A stretch of 64,000 nucleotides of DNA from Mucilaginibacter rubeus (GCF_014643835.1 NZ_BMKD01000004.1:186001-250000); one strand, 5' to 3'. Numbered from the stretch's first letter, positions 1 to 8,333 are shown. Numbers and translations: made by a program. The notes: generated from the sequence alone by a model not told the origin.

Positions 1-389
1 GCCGCGAGGTCTTTATTAAAACCTAAAATGGAAGGCACGTTGTGTTCAACAGAAAAGCGCATGAACCTGATCTCGATATTATGCGGATCGTCAATTAATG
101 CCTGCTTAAATACCTTTTCCGATCTGTTAAGATATTTCAGTTTCAAATATGGGTTCCAGGCATGCTTGGCTTTTAAGGCAAGCAGGCCGCCTATGAAACC
201 ATTCACTATACCACTCTTTTCTTTGATACTATTAAGATTATTATACAACGAATCGGTGGTTTTGCTTTTATCAATAGCAATAAGCATTTGCTTACGCAGT
301 ACTTTCAGATTAGGCTCTTCGGCATTAGCGGTTTGCAACTTGAATACAACTGCCAATATACTGGCTACAAAAAAGATCTTCCTTAACAT
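1..389 (-). CDS. Secreted hypothetical protein, partial (3' end off the left edge)
   Basis: Reading the minus strand from the ATG at 389-387 gives an open frame of 129 codons to the window edge. It begins MLRKIFFVASILAVVFKL, a typical Sec signal peptide ending near residue 23 (TANA/EEPN). The mature part is mostly helical and charged, with no domain I recognise. Its start codon shares one base with the crtB stop (TAATG), so the two genes are almost certainly co-transcribed and translationally coupled. Function unknown; position suggests an envelope protein made together with carotenoid synthesis. The C-terminus is not in the window. Confidence 0.75.
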   Translation of the reverse strand, partial: MLRKIFFVASILAVVFKLQTANAEEPNLKVLRKQMLIAIDKSKTTDSLYNNLNSIKEKSGIVNGFIGGLLALKAKHAWNPYLKLKYLNRSEKVFKQALIDDPHNIEIRFMRFSVEHNVPSILGFNKDLA

Positions 390-1240
390 TAAATAACATT
401 TAACTTTTGCTGCAGAACAGCTTTGATGTACAAACTCATTTTACGCGCATCAGAAACCCTGATGCGTTTTTGCAGTATTACGTTGGCAGGCGTGTAACTT
501 ATTTTTTTAAACAACTGCAGGTAGTAAATATAGGCAATATAAACCCCAAGCCTCGTACCAGCGGGCAGGCATTTTATTCCCTCAAATGCTTCGTCAAAAT
601 CGTGTTTAATTTCCGCCTCAATGGCAAGCTTATCATGCTCGGTAAAATTATTGAAATCAATCCCCGGAAAGTATGTACGCCCGCGTTCTGTATAATCTGC
701 CTTAACATCCCGCAAAAAATTGATCTTTTGGAAAGCGGCCCCCAGGCTTCGGGCCTTGGGTACAAGAGCCTCGTAAAGACTATCATCATTGGTAAAAACA
801 CGCAGGCACATCATGCCGATAACTTCTGCCGAACCATAAATATAAGTTTGGTAGCTGCCCTTATCATAGGCTTTGTGATCCAGGTCCATTTCCATTGATC
901 TCAGAAAAGCCCTGATCAATTCATGATCGATCTTAAACCGGTTAACTACCTGTTGAAAAGAATGAATTACGGGATTAGTGCTGATCCTTTCTCTGATAGC
1001 CTTGAAAGTCTCTTCCTCAAACCTGCTGATCAGTTGCTGCTGGTTATACCCGTGAAAGGTATCTACAATTTCATCGGCGTAACGTACAAAGCCGTAGATA
1101 GCATAAATGGGATAACGAAAACTTTTATCGAAAGTTTTAATGCCGAGACTAAAGGAAGTGCTATATTTTTTAGTTATCAGTTTACTGCATTCAAGACAAG
1201 TTTCATCGTACAGGCTCATCATCGGCACTCGCGTGGTCAT
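389..1240 (-). CDS. crtB: Phytoene synthase (squalene/phytoene synthase family)
   Basis: Condenses two geranylgeranyl-PP into phytoene, the first committed step to carotenoids. Both Asp-rich Mg-diphosphate sites are visible: DEIVD at residues 56-60 and NFLRDVKAD at 174-182, followed by RGRTYFP, the family signature. YGSAEVIG near 135 also fits. The 283-residue length is normal. ATGs at 1222 and 1219 (residues 7 and 8) are possible true starts, because a TAnnTTTG box at 1246-1253 would place transcription near codon 1. It is divergent from crtI with only an 81-bp gap, and its stop overlaps the start of the next minus-strand gene. Carotenoids of this phylum end up in the membranes. Confidence 0.93.
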   Translation of the reverse strand: MTTRVPMMSLYDETCLECSKLITKKYSTSFSLGIKTFDKSFRYPIYAIYGFVRYADEIVDTFHGYNQQQLISRFEEETFKAIRERISTNPVIHSFQQVVNRFKIDHELIRAFLRSMEMDLDHKAYDKGSYQTYIYGSAEVIGMMCLRVFTNDDSLYEALVPKARSLGAAFQKINFLRDVKADYTERGRTYFPGIDFNNFTEHDKLAIEAEIKHDFDEAFEGIKCLPAGTRLGVYIAYIYYLQLFKKISYTPANVILQKRIRVSDARKMSLYIKAVLQQKLNVI

Positions 1241-1245
1241 TTTTT

Positions 1246-1253
1246 CAAAAGTA
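1246..1253 (-). promoter_or_regulatory. Candidate -7 box for crtB
   Basis: Minus strand reads TACTTTTG, an exact match to the Bacteroidota TAnnTTTG box. I found no TTTG at the usual 19-21 bp upstream. If used, the transcript would start at about 1239-1240, leaderless or with translation from the ATG at 1222/1219. Confidence 0.4.
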
Positions 1254-1321
1254 CAAATTCAAAGCGGTATTGTTTTTTATAGGCCTAAAACATTTTGCTT
1301 ATCTTGGGCTTCACATTAAAC

Positions 1322-2797
1322 ATGAGCAGCAAGCATATTATTGTTATTGGTTCGGGCTTTGCTGGTTTATCGGCGGCCTGTGTTTTGGCTAAAGAAGGCT
1401 ATAAAGTTACCATATTGGAAAAAAACGACCAGCCCGGCGGCCGTGCCAGGGTCTGGGAGCAGGATGGTTTCAGGTTTGATATGGGGCCAAGCTGGTACTG
1501 GATGCCCGACGTATTTGAAAACTTTTTTGCACTGTTCGGCAAAAAAACTTCCGATTATTACCAATTAAAAAGATTGGATCCCGGCTACCGTATTTATTAC
1601 AGCAAAAATGAAATATTTGATGTCCCCGCAGACATGATTGAGCTTGAAGCCCTGTTTGAACAAACCGAACCTGGCAGTAGTAAAGCATTACAGGATTTCT
1701 TAAACCAGGCGGCATATAAATATAAAGTAGGCATGGGTGAGTACGTTTTCCGCCCCTCCCATTCCATCACCGAATTTATCGACTTTAACCTGATCAAAAA
1801 AAGCTTCAGCATGCAGCTGCTTACCAGTATGAGCAGCCATGTAAGCAAATATTTTAAAAACCCCAAACTAATTAAATTACTGGAGTTCCCCGTGTTATTT
1901 TTAGGAGCCACCCCGCAAAATACCCCGGCCATGTATAGCATGATGAACTATGCCGACCTTGCCCTGGGCACCTGGTATCCCATGGGTGGTATGAACGAAA
2001 TAGTAAAAGCTATGGTAAGCCTGGCTACCGAACTGGGAGTTGAGATCAGGCTCAATACAGAGGTTACAAAAATCAATATACAGGATAAACAGGTTGATAA
2101 AATCCAAACCAATAACGGCGTATTCACCGCCGATATGGTAATTGCAGGGGCAGATTATCAACACGTTGACCAGCATTTAATCGAGAAACCACATCGTAAT
2201 TATACTACTAAATACTGGGATAACCGGACGATGTCGCCATCGAGCTTATTGTTCTATATCGGCACTAATAAAAAAGTGCCGTACATACAGCATCATAATC
2301 TATTTTTTGACGAAGATTTTGAGTTGCATGCCAAAGAGATCTATACTACGCCACAATGGCCTACCAGCCCGTTGTTTTATGTTTGCTGTAGTTCAAAAAC
2401 CGATAGCACGGTTGCCCCGGAAGGCGGCGAGAACCTGTTTTTCCTGATGCCGATAGCGCCGGGCTTAAATGATGACGAAACCATCCGCGAAAAATATTTT
2501 AACCTGATGATGGACAGGTTTGCTCACATTACCGGGCACGATATCAGGAGTTCGATTGTGGCGAAACGAAGCTATGCGCTTAATGATTTCAAAGTAGATT
2601 ATCATTCATTTAAAGGCAATGCTTATGGGTTGGCAAATACACTTCCCCAAACCGCTTTTTTTAAACCCGCCATGCGGGCAAAACATATCAACAACCTGTT
2701 GTATACCGGCCAGCTCACTGTACCCGGGCCTGGTGTACCACCGGCAATTATCTCGGGGCAGGTGGTAGCGAAGGAAGCAATGAAGAAGTTGGCGTAG
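1322..2797 (+). CDS. crtI: Phytoene desaturase (CrtI-type FAD enzyme)
   Basis: Desaturates phytoene towards lycopene or neurosporene using FAD. The N-terminus has the Rossmann dinucleotide fold GSGFAGLSAA (residues 10-19 from the chosen start) and GGRARVW at 39-45. The C-terminus has the family's FAD-contact stretch TVPGPGVPPAIISG. I start at ATG 1322 (MSSKHIIVIGSG) because an in-frame upstream ATG at 1295 only adds nine residues unlike the family. Length 491 is typical. It is head-to-head with crtB, so one short region controls both. No cyclase or hydroxylase gene lies beside it, so the end product cannot be read from this window. Confidence 0.92.
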   Translation: MSSKHIIVIGSGFAGLSAACVLAKEGYKVTILEKNDQPGGRARVWEQDGFRFDMGPSWYWMPDVFENFFALFGKKTSDYYQLKRLDPGYRIYYSKNEIFDVPADMIELEALFEQTEPGSSKALQDFLNQAAYKYKVGMGEYVFRPSHSITEFIDFNLIKKSFSMQLLTSMSSHVSKYFKNPKLIKLLEFPVLFLGATPQNTPAMYSMMNYADLALGTWYPMGGMNEIVKAMVSLATELGVEIRLNTEVTKINIQDKQVDKIQTNNGVFTADMVIAGADYQHVDQHLIEKPHRNYTTKYWDNRTMSPSSLLFYIGTNKKVPYIQHHNLFFDEDFELHAKEIYTTPQWPTSPLFYVCCSSKTDSTVAPEGGENLFFLMPIAPGLNDDETIREKYFNLMMDRFAHITGHDIRSSIVAKRSYALNDFKVDYHSFKGNAYGLANTLPQTAFFKPAMRAKHINNLLYTGQLTVPGPGVPPAIISGQVVAKEAMKKLA

Positions 2798-2812
2798 TAG
2801 CTTTAACAGCGA

Positions 2813-2834
2813 TGTCGTAAACATGACGTAAACA
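2813..2834. repeat. Tandem 11-bp direct repeat, possible operator
   Basis: Two abutting copies of TGwCGTAAACA at 2813-2823 and 2824-2834, differing at one base. They sit just upstream of the promoter of the XRE regulator at 2891, where an autoregulatory site would be expected. Confidence 0.45.
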
Positions 2835-2843
2835 AGTCGGCAG

Positions 2844-2871
2844 TTAATATCTTTAGGCTGTTATACTTTTG
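2844..2871 (+). promoter_or_regulatory. Promoter of the XRE regulator
   Basis: TACTTTTG at 2864-2871 matches TAnnTTTG exactly. A weak -33 element (TTA at 2844-2846) lies 17 bp upstream. The gene starts 20 bp downstream. Confidence 0.55.
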
Positions 2872-2890
2872 TTCAGCAAAATATATCAAT

Positions 2891-3496
2891 ATGAAAACCT
2901 ATAACCCCGGAAAAAAGATTAAAGAATTGCGCAACCGTAAAGGATTAAGCCAGGAAGAATTGGCTGAACAGGCCCAACTAAGTTTAAGAACCGTACAACG
3001 AATAGAAAACGATGAAACAGACGCAAGGGGCGATACACTTAAAAGACTGGCAGCCGCGCTAAATATTACGCCCGAAGATTTAACAGAAATAAATGCCGAG
3101 CCAACGGAGATCTTGAGTAATGATAACCGAAACTTCTTGTTGCAATTCAATTTATCAGCCTTAAGTTTTATCATATTCCCATTATTAGGAATAGCATTGC
3201 CACTTGCCCTGTGGTTGTCTAACAGAAAAACATTAACCGATATCGATAAACCTTGCAAGCGGCTTATCAACTTTCAAATTTCGTGGTGCTTGTTTATCGC
3301 AGTAACGACAATCATCCTTATTAATAACGATTTTTTTCATATTCCATCTATACTAAATTTGGGCGCCGGCGAACTTTTACTTTTAGGTTTTCCGTTGTTT
3401 TATGCTATAAACTTTATTTATATCGTTTTCAACAGCGTACTGGTATATAACACCCGGCAAATATTTTATCAGCCAGCTGTACCTTTTTTAAGATAA
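2891..3496 (+). CDS. XRE-family HTH regulator fused to a membrane domain (DUF4870-like)
   Basis: Residues 8-62 form a Cro/CI-type helix-turn-helix (KIKELRNRKGLSQEELAEQA, then LSLRTVQRIEND). After a short linker there are about three hydrophobic segments near 90-111, 132-148 and 165-189, resembling the small DUF4870 membrane domain. The product is therefore probably a membrane-tethered DNA-binding protein. Two 11-bp direct repeats precede the promoter and may be its own operator. It is monocistronic and ends at a bidirectional terminator shared with the convergent sigma factor gene. The signal sensed is unknown. Confidence 0.82.
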   Translation: MKTYNPGKKIKELRNRKGLSQEELAEQAQLSLRTVQRIENDETDARGDTLKRLAAALNITPEDLTEINAEPTEILSNDNRNFLLQFNLSALSFIIFPLLGIALPLALWLSNRKTLTDIDKPCKRLINFQISWCLFIAVTTIILINNDFFHIPSILNLGAGELLLLGFPLFYAINFIYIVFNSVLVYNTRQIFYQPAVPFLR

Positions 3497-3528
3497 CACA
3501 AACCCGTTAATAACCCGAGCTAAAACAA

Positions 3529-3553
3529 GAAACCCGCCTCATGGGCGGGTTTC
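3529..3553. terminator. Bidirectional intrinsic terminator
   Basis: A 10-bp perfect stem GAAACCCGCC / GGCGGGTTTC with a 5-base loop lies between two convergent genes, with A-rich and T-rich flanks on either side. Confidence 0.85.
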
Positions 3554-3586
3554 CTATTTATATATATGATGGAGTTTAATTGAACA

Positions 3587-4123
3587 TTAATTCTCTGCGT
3601 AAACGGGTTTGGCGATGCCGTTATCATATGCCTTAAGGTTTTTCTTGAGCAGCTTGCGTGCTACGTGTATGCGGGTTTTTACCGTACCGATCGGGATATC
3701 CAGGTGATCGGCAATTTCATGGTATTTATGGCCTTCAAAATACATAGTGAAGGGTACATAATAATCTTCGGGCAGCCTGTCTAAAGCTTTTTTAATATCA
3801 TCCATAACAAATTTGGCTTCGCCCTGGTTTTTGGTTGAACTGAATACCAGGTTGGGCGACGATATTTCATCACTCTTGGTAACGAAAGTGCTCATTTTAA
3901 CAAAACGGCGATAGTTGTTGATGAATGTGTTTTTCATGATGGTATATAACCATCCTTTTAAATTGGTGCCTTCCTTAAACTTGTTGTAGTAAGTTATGGC
4001 CTTCAACATTGTATCCTGGACAAGGTCGTTAGCATCGTCTGCGTCGTGCGTGAAATGTAAAGCGTATGATCTTAAAGAAGTCGCCTGACGTAGTACAAGG
4101 GTGTTAAACTCAATCTTTGTCAT
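3587..4123 (-). CDS. ECF-subfamily RNA polymerase sigma factor
   Basis: A 178-residue sigma-70 family protein. Region 2 is seen in DADDANDLVQDTMLKA and GWLYTIMKNTFINNYRR. Region 4 is LPEDYYVPFTMYFEGHKYHEIAD with the helix-turn-helix IPIGTVKTRIHVARKLLKK. I start at ATG 4123 (MTKIEFNTLVLRQ), since the eight residues before it are not family-like. No anti-sigma factor gene is adjacent, so how it is held inactive is not visible. Such stand-alone ECF factors in this phylum often serve envelope or stress responses; that role here is inference. Confidence 0.9.
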   Translation of the reverse strand: MTKIEFNTLVLRQATSLRSYALHFTHDADDANDLVQDTMLKAITYYNKFKEGTNLKGWLYTIMKNTFINNYRRFVKMSTFVTKSDEISSPNLVFSSTKNQGEAKFVMDDIKKALDRLPEDYYVPFTMYFEGHKYHEIADHLDIPIGTVKTRIHVARKLLKKNLKAYDNGIAKPVYAEN

Positions 4124-4300
4124 TTTGTTAAAGTTTTGTGTTAACAATTAGACAAGCATGATGCCATTAAGCCAAAGTGTGTAGTAAAAAGTCCACATTT
4201 AAACATCGGTATTGAAACTTACCCATTGTGTAACATTCACACATTGATAACAAATACCATACTGAAAAACAGGACGTTATGAATTTCAACATTCGAGAAT

Positions 4301-4308
4301 CAAACTTA
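4301..4308 (-). promoter_or_regulatory. Candidate -7 box for the ECF sigma gene
   Basis: Minus strand TAAGTTTG matches TAnnTTTG exactly. It lies about 175 bp before the start codon. No clear -33 element was seen. Confidence 0.4.
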
Positions 4309-4386
4309 TTCAGGGAACATTTGTAACAGGAATGTTATTCAGAAGAAATTTTATTAAAAATGAAAATTCACTTTAAATAAACTTAT

Positions 4387-5406
4387 TTAACTAATAATAT
4401 TAACCTCACGTTGTAGTGTAACGCCAAATTTAGTGTACACACTGTCTATGATTTGCGACGAAAAGTTATACACTTCCTGCCCCGTAGCACCTCCGTGGTT
4501 CACCAAAACCAGGGCCTGGTTTTTCCATGTTCCTGTGTGGCCAACGGTTTTTCCTTTCCATCCACATTGTTCAATGAGCCATCCGGCAGCCAGTTTTACG
4601 CCGCCATCAGCAGCAGGATAGTTTACCACATCAGGAAATTTAGCTTGCACCACAGCAAATTCTTCGGCACTGATCACCGGATTTTTAAAGAAACTGCCCG
4701 CGTTTCCTATAGTTGACGGATCGGGTAATTTGGATACCCGGATATGCGCCACTACCTGCGATACATCTTTAATAGTAGGGTTTGAGATACCCCTGTTTTG
4801 TAATTCTTGCTCAATAGCCCCATATCTGGTGTTAATGCTTGCCACCAGCGATAAGTGGAACTTTACAGACACTATAATATACTGTCCCCTCAGCTCGGCT
4901 TTAAAAATGCTTTCGCGGTAACCAAATTTACAATCCTCTTTACTGAAAGTTCTGAATGTTCCTGTCGCTATTTCAAAAGCGCAGCAACTTTGAAATACAT
5001 CTTTAAGCTCAACGCCATAGGCGCCTATATTTTGTATAGGCGATGCCCCTACCGAACCCGGGATCAGGCTCAGGTTTTCGATACCTGCATAGTCATGGGC
5101 AACGCAATAATTAACCAAGTCATTCCATACCTCGCCACCACCTGCTTCTACATAAACGTCATCATGGCTGATGCGGTGTTCTATTCCGCGGATATTCATA
5201 CGGATTACCAGTCCGTCAAAATCATTAACCATGAGCATATTGCTGCCGCCACCGAGTATTAGTCGCTCTGTTTGCTGCCACTGCGGGTCGGCAAACAATT
5301 CTGTTAGTTCGGTTTCATGGGCTATCTCTACAAAATAACGGGCGCTGGTATCAATACCGAAAGTGTTAAAATTTTTGAGGGATACGTTTTCTTGTATTTG
5401 CAGCAT
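4387..5406 (-). CDS. murB: UDP-N-acetylenolpyruvoylglucosamine reductase
   Basis: Cytoplasmic FAD enzyme that reduces enolpyruvyl-UDP-GlcNAc to UDP-MurNAc with NADPH in peptidoglycan synthesis. FAD-binding residues are in LGGGSNMLMV (51-60) and GSVGASPIQNIGAYG (117-131). The expected catalytic residues are present: Arg164 in FGYRES, Ser238 in GNAGSFFKNP, and Glu334 in LQREVNII. At 339 residues, with an insert before the C-terminal domain, it matches the E. coli-like type I enzyme. It stands alone, without other mur genes next to it. Confidence 0.96.
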   Translation of the reverse strand: MLQIQENVSLKNFNTFGIDTSARYFVEIAHETELTELFADPQWQQTERLILGGGSNMLMVNDFDGLVIRMNIRGIEHRISHDDVYVEAGGGEVWNDLVNYCVAHDYAGIENLSLIPGSVGASPIQNIGAYGVELKDVFQSCCAFEIATGTFRTFSKEDCKFGYRESIFKAELRGQYIIVSVKFHLSLVASINTRYGAIEQELQNRGISNPTIKDVSQVVAHIRVSKLPDPSTIGNAGSFFKNPVISAEEFAVVQAKFPDVVNYPAADGGVKLAAGWLIEQCGWKGKTVGHTGTWKNQALVLVNHGGATGQEVYNFSSQIIDSVYTKFGVTLQREVNIIS

Positions 5407-5493
5407 GTTTTTTTGATGTCGGATTTGAGATATTTGATTTCGGAGTTTTTATTTTCCGAATCTATTGAGTACAAAAGTAACCAAAAGATAGCG

Positions 5494-5613
5494 ATTTTGC
5501 CTGAACCGGGATTTGGTGGATTTTGTCTGAACTCGAATTTGTAGAATAAAAGAATTAACAGAATGCCCGGCAAATTCGAGAAATTCTCAAAATTTGTTTA
5601 ATTCGAGTTCAGA
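5494..5613. repeat. Dispersed inverted repeat, TTGTCTGAACTCG family
   Basis: Arms TCTGAACTCGAATT (5526-5539) and its perfect 14-bp complement (5600-5613), with an outer partial copy from 5494. Related copies lie at 13371-13550 and 25609-25700. Confidence 0.75.
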
Positions 5614-5709
5614 AAAAAATAACCAACCACCCACCTAATCAAACCAATCAACCACCCTCCTCTTCCCCAACCGTTAAAATTGTTAAATAATTTCAAAACT
5701 ATTTGCAAA

Positions 5710-5749
5710 TACGAAATCTATCGTAGATATTTGTACGAAGAAATTCGTA
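5710..5749. promoter_or_regulatory. Paired 16-bp dyads, predicted BlaI-type operators, with promoter between
   Basis: Two dyads of the form TACGA-N6-TCGTA lie at 5710-5725 and 5734-5749, with centres 24 bp apart; the second has 6-bp perfect arms (TACGAA...TTCGTA). Between them is TAGATATTTG, close to the TAnnTTTG box. The size and placement are those of operators for the BlaI/MecI repressor encoded 13 bp downstream. Confidence 0.7.
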
Positions 5750-5761
5750 ATATAGAAACAG

Positions 5762-6139
5762 ATGGAAATTAAACCAACAGAAAGCGAACTCGAAATTTTA
5801 CAGGTGATCTGGAAAAAGGGCCAGTGCACCGTACGTGAAGTTCACGAGGAGCTTGCTAAAAACAAGGATGCCGGCTACACCACTACTTTAAAATTGATGC
5901 AGATTATGCATGATAAGGGAATGGTTGAGCGCGACACCACTTCAAAAACCCATGTTTACAAGGCTTTATTCACAATGGAGCAGGCCCAAAGCAACGCTCT
6001 GGATAAAATCTTGTCTACTGTATTTAAAGGCTCCACTTCCGATTTGGTGATCCAGGCGCTTGGCCAGCACCGCGCATCAAAAGACGAGATTGACGCTATT
6101 AAAAATTTTTTGAATCAATTTGATCAGGATAAAAAATAA
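5762..6139 (+). CDS. BlaI/MecI-family transcriptional repressor
   Basis: A 125-residue winged-helix protein. TESELEILQVIWKKGQCTVREVHEEL and YTTTLKLMQIMHDKGMVERD are the DNA-recognition part (about 5-65), and the C-terminal helices (75-122) form the dimer domain that partner proteases cleave. It lies 5 bp before the M56 metalloprotease gene, the standard repressor/sensor pairing. Two matching dyads at 5710-5749 suggest that it represses its own operon. No beta-lactamase gene is nearby, so the regulated function may be something other than antibiotic resistance. Confidence 0.93.
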   Translation: MEIKPTESELEILQVIWKKGQCTVREVHEELAKNKDAGYTTTLKLMQIMHDKGMVERDTTSKTHVYKALFTMEQAQSNALDKILSTVFKGSTSDLVIQALGQHRASKDEIDAIKNFLNQFDQDKK

Positions 6140-6144
6140 ACGTG

Positions 6145-8145
6145 ATGGAAAATTTATTCTATAATATAAGCCAAGTGTTGGGCGTAACTATTCTGCAATC
6201 GTTATGGCAGGGTTTGTTAGTATGGTTTGCCTTAAGGTTAGTGTTTATTTGCAGGCCGCAGTTATCGGCCATTAAAAAGCACAATTTGGCCATGGGCGCC
6301 ATCCTTGCCATAAGCGCCTGGTTTATATACACGTTTATCCATCAGTTCAGGCTGCACGAGTGGATCAATTATACATCCGCCAATGCACCATCTTTATTAC
6401 CACGTTTCTACCTTCCGCTGCATGAAGTAGCATTCAAACCGCAAAGCAATTATTACGAATACGTTATAAAAGGCTATCTGCCTTATATATCAGCCCTTTA
6501 CTTTGCTGGTTTGGTATTTAACCTGCTTAAAGTTAGCTTAAGCTGGCAAAGGATCAGCCTGATAAAACGTACCATGGTACCCGCCGACAGGCTGCAGGAC
6601 TTTGCCGATGAGCTTTGCCAAAAGCTGGGCATTACTAAAAATGTGTGGGTAAACTTTAGCCGTATGGTTGATGCCCCTTGTATGATAGGCTTTTTAAGCC
6701 CCATTATTTTGTTGCCGATAACCCTTACTACATACTTATCGGCTACCGAGGTTGAAGCCATTTTACTGCACGAGCTATCGCACATTAAACGTAACGATTA
6801 CCTGCTGAACCTGATGCAGCAATTTATTTCCATACTGTTATTCTTTAATCCCTTTGCCCAATTAATTAATCGAATCATTAACCAGGAGCGCGAAAACAGC
6901 TGCGATGACCTTGTTGTGCAAACAACACAGCAACCCTTGATCTATGCACACGCGCTTTTGAAGCTTGAGCAAACCAGGCAGCAGCATTTACTGCTGGCCC
7001 TGGCTGCTAATGGCAAAAAATATCATTTATTAAACAGAATTGAACGCATTATGAAAACAAAGAAACCTATAGGCAATATCCGCCACCTGCTTGTGGCCAT
7101 TGCTATAATGACTGCCGGCGTTAGCAGCATTGCCTGGCTAAACCCCACTATAAAAGATGGCAAGCTAACCGTTAAAAAGGTTACTGCCCCTGCCGCCTTA
7201 CACGCCATATTTGTGGAAGATACCATACGTAAGGCTGCTCCTAAAACTAAAAAGCCCGTAACCTATAAAAAGAAAACCCAGGCCGAAATAGTTAGAGCTA
7301 AACAACGCCATGATAATTTTGACTATAGCGGCTTTAACGACCCCGATCTTGAAAAACTCAGCGCCGAAGTAAACAAACAAGGCGAGCTGATTGGTAAATA
7401 CTACAACAGCAATGATTTCAAAAAGCAACAGGAAATGCTTGAAGCTAAAAGCAAAGCCCTGCAGGCCTATTATAATACTGAAGGCATGGAAAAAATGAAA
7501 CTGGAAATGCAAAAAATGGGCGAAGATTTTCAAAAGGAATATGGCGAAACTTCCGAATCTAAAAAAACCAGTGAACAGATGGGTGAGATAGGCCGCAAGA
7601 TCGGTGCTTATTACAGCAGTCCTGAGTTTAAAAAAATGAACGAAGAGCTGGAGAAAAAGTATGGCATTCCGCATAACCGCGGCTATAATAGCTATAATGA
7701 CGATAGAGACCCTAATTACAAAAAGTACCAGGACGAGCTGCAAAGCAAGATCCCGGCCGACGTAAAAGAGCAAACAGAGCTACTGAAAACGCTGGGCCAA
7801 AAAATCCGCAGCCGCTATGATTCGCCGGAGTTTATTGCTAAAAGAAACCGCATGCAGGCCATGGGCGATAGCATCAGGATGGCCTACAACAATCCCGATA
7901 TGAAAAAACTACAGGAGGATATGAGGGATATTGGCCGGCAAATGCGTAGCTTCCAGGATAGCCCTGAAATTAGAGCGGCACAACAACGGCTTAAAGAAGC
8001 CAGCAAAAAACTGCGGGACTATATGAAAAGCCCGGCGTTTAAACAAAAAATGAAACTTTACCGCGATAAAATGGACAAAGACTTTGATTATAAATTTGAT
8101 ACCGACGATAAAGAGGAAATCAAAGCCGATAGCGCTACAAATTGA
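6145..8145 (+). CDS. M56-family membrane metalloprotease (BlaR1-like) with a repeat-built C-terminal tail
   Basis: Residues 1-330 form the M56 membrane protease, with several membrane helices (about 10-38, 50-66, 113-132, 222-240, 310-328). The zinc motif HELSHIKRND starts near 210, and the ENSCDD stretch follows near 250. After the last helix there is no penicillin-binding domain. Instead about 270 charged residues carry several copies of a loose motif, YYxSPEFKKxxxELxxxG (for example near 430, 505, 580, 635), predicted as long helices. Start chosen at ATG 6145, three bases after a GTG. It follows the BlaI repressor, which it probably cleaves on stimulation. The ligand of the tail is unknown. 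Confidence 0.88.
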   Translation: MENLFYNISQVLGVTILQSLWQGLLVWFALRLVFICRPQLSAIKKHNLAMGAILAISAWFIYTFIHQFRLHEWINYTSANAPSLLPRFYLPLHEVAFKPQSNYYEYVIKGYLPYISALYFAGLVFNLLKVSLSWQRISLIKRTMVPADRLQDFADELCQKLGITKNVWVNFSRMVDAPCMIGFLSPIILLPITLTTYLSATEVEAILLHELSHIKRNDYLLNLMQQFISILLFFNPFAQLINRIINQERENSCDDLVVQTTQQPLIYAHALLKLEQTRQQHLLLALAANGKKYHLLNRIERIMKTKKPIGNIRHLLVAIAIMTAGVSSIAWLNPTIKDGKLTVKKVTAPAALHAIFVEDTIRKAAPKTKKPVTYKKKTQAEIVRAKQRHDNFDYSGFNDPDLEKLSAEVNKQGELIGKYYNSNDFKKQQEMLEAKSKALQAYYNTEGMEKMKLEMQKMGEDFQKEYGETSESKKTSEQMGEIGRKIGAYYSSPEFKKMNEELEKKYGIPHNRGYNSYNDDRDPNYKKYQDELQSKIPADVKEQTELLKTLGQKIRSRYDSPEFIAKRNRMQAMGDSIRMAYNNPDMKKLQEDMRDIGRQMRSFQDSPEIRAAQQRLKEASKKLRDYMKSPAFKQKMKLYRDKMDKDFDYKFDTDDKEEIKADSATN

Positions 8146-8150
8146 TACTA

Positions 8151-8228
8151 AGTCAGAAGTCTTAAGTCGGGAGTCTTAAGTCTCAAGTCCAGCTTCGACT
8201 TTGAACTTTGGACTTAAGACTTTTGACT
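8151..8228. repeat. Intergenic inverted repeat built on AAGTCTTAAGTC
   Basis: Perfect 12-bp arms at 8157-8168 and 8211-8222, plus an extra direct copy GAGTCTTAAGTC at 8171-8182. It lies between the M56 gene and recN and could fold in either transcript. Confidence 0.65.
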
Positions 8229-8302
8229 CACCCCAACTGAGACTAAATAAATTAGCAATTAGCATTAAAAATATTTTTTAAAGAACCTTAATTTGTAATT
8301 TA

Positions 8303-8333
8303 GTGTCCTCAATAAAATGAGGACACTTTTTTT
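8303..8333 (+). terminator. Terminator-like hairpin touching the recN start codon
   Basis: A perfect 9-bp stem GTGTCCTCA/TGAGGACAC (8303-8311, 8318-8326) with a 6-base loop is followed by seven T and then directly by the recN ATG at 8334. It may end the M56 operon or act as an attenuator of recN. It leaves no room for a normal ribosome-binding site. Confidence 0.75.

Larger units (their letters stand above)
5407..5761. other. Intergenic region between murB and blaI-like gene
   Basis: 355 bp with no gene. It holds a dispersed palindromic repeat (5494-5613), a C-rich stretch near 5620-5665, and, next to the blaI-like gene, a promoter with two 16-bp dyads (5710-5749). Confidence 0.6.

Noticed and set aside
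7198-7773. 191-residue minus-strand frame inside the M56 gene
   Set aside because: Hydrophobic frame antisense to a lysine-rich repeat region; composition explained by the sense gene.
5762-8145. Calling the BlaI-M56 pair a beta-lactam resistance system
   Set aside because: No penicillin-binding sensor and no beta-lactamase gene; the family name alone does not show the function.
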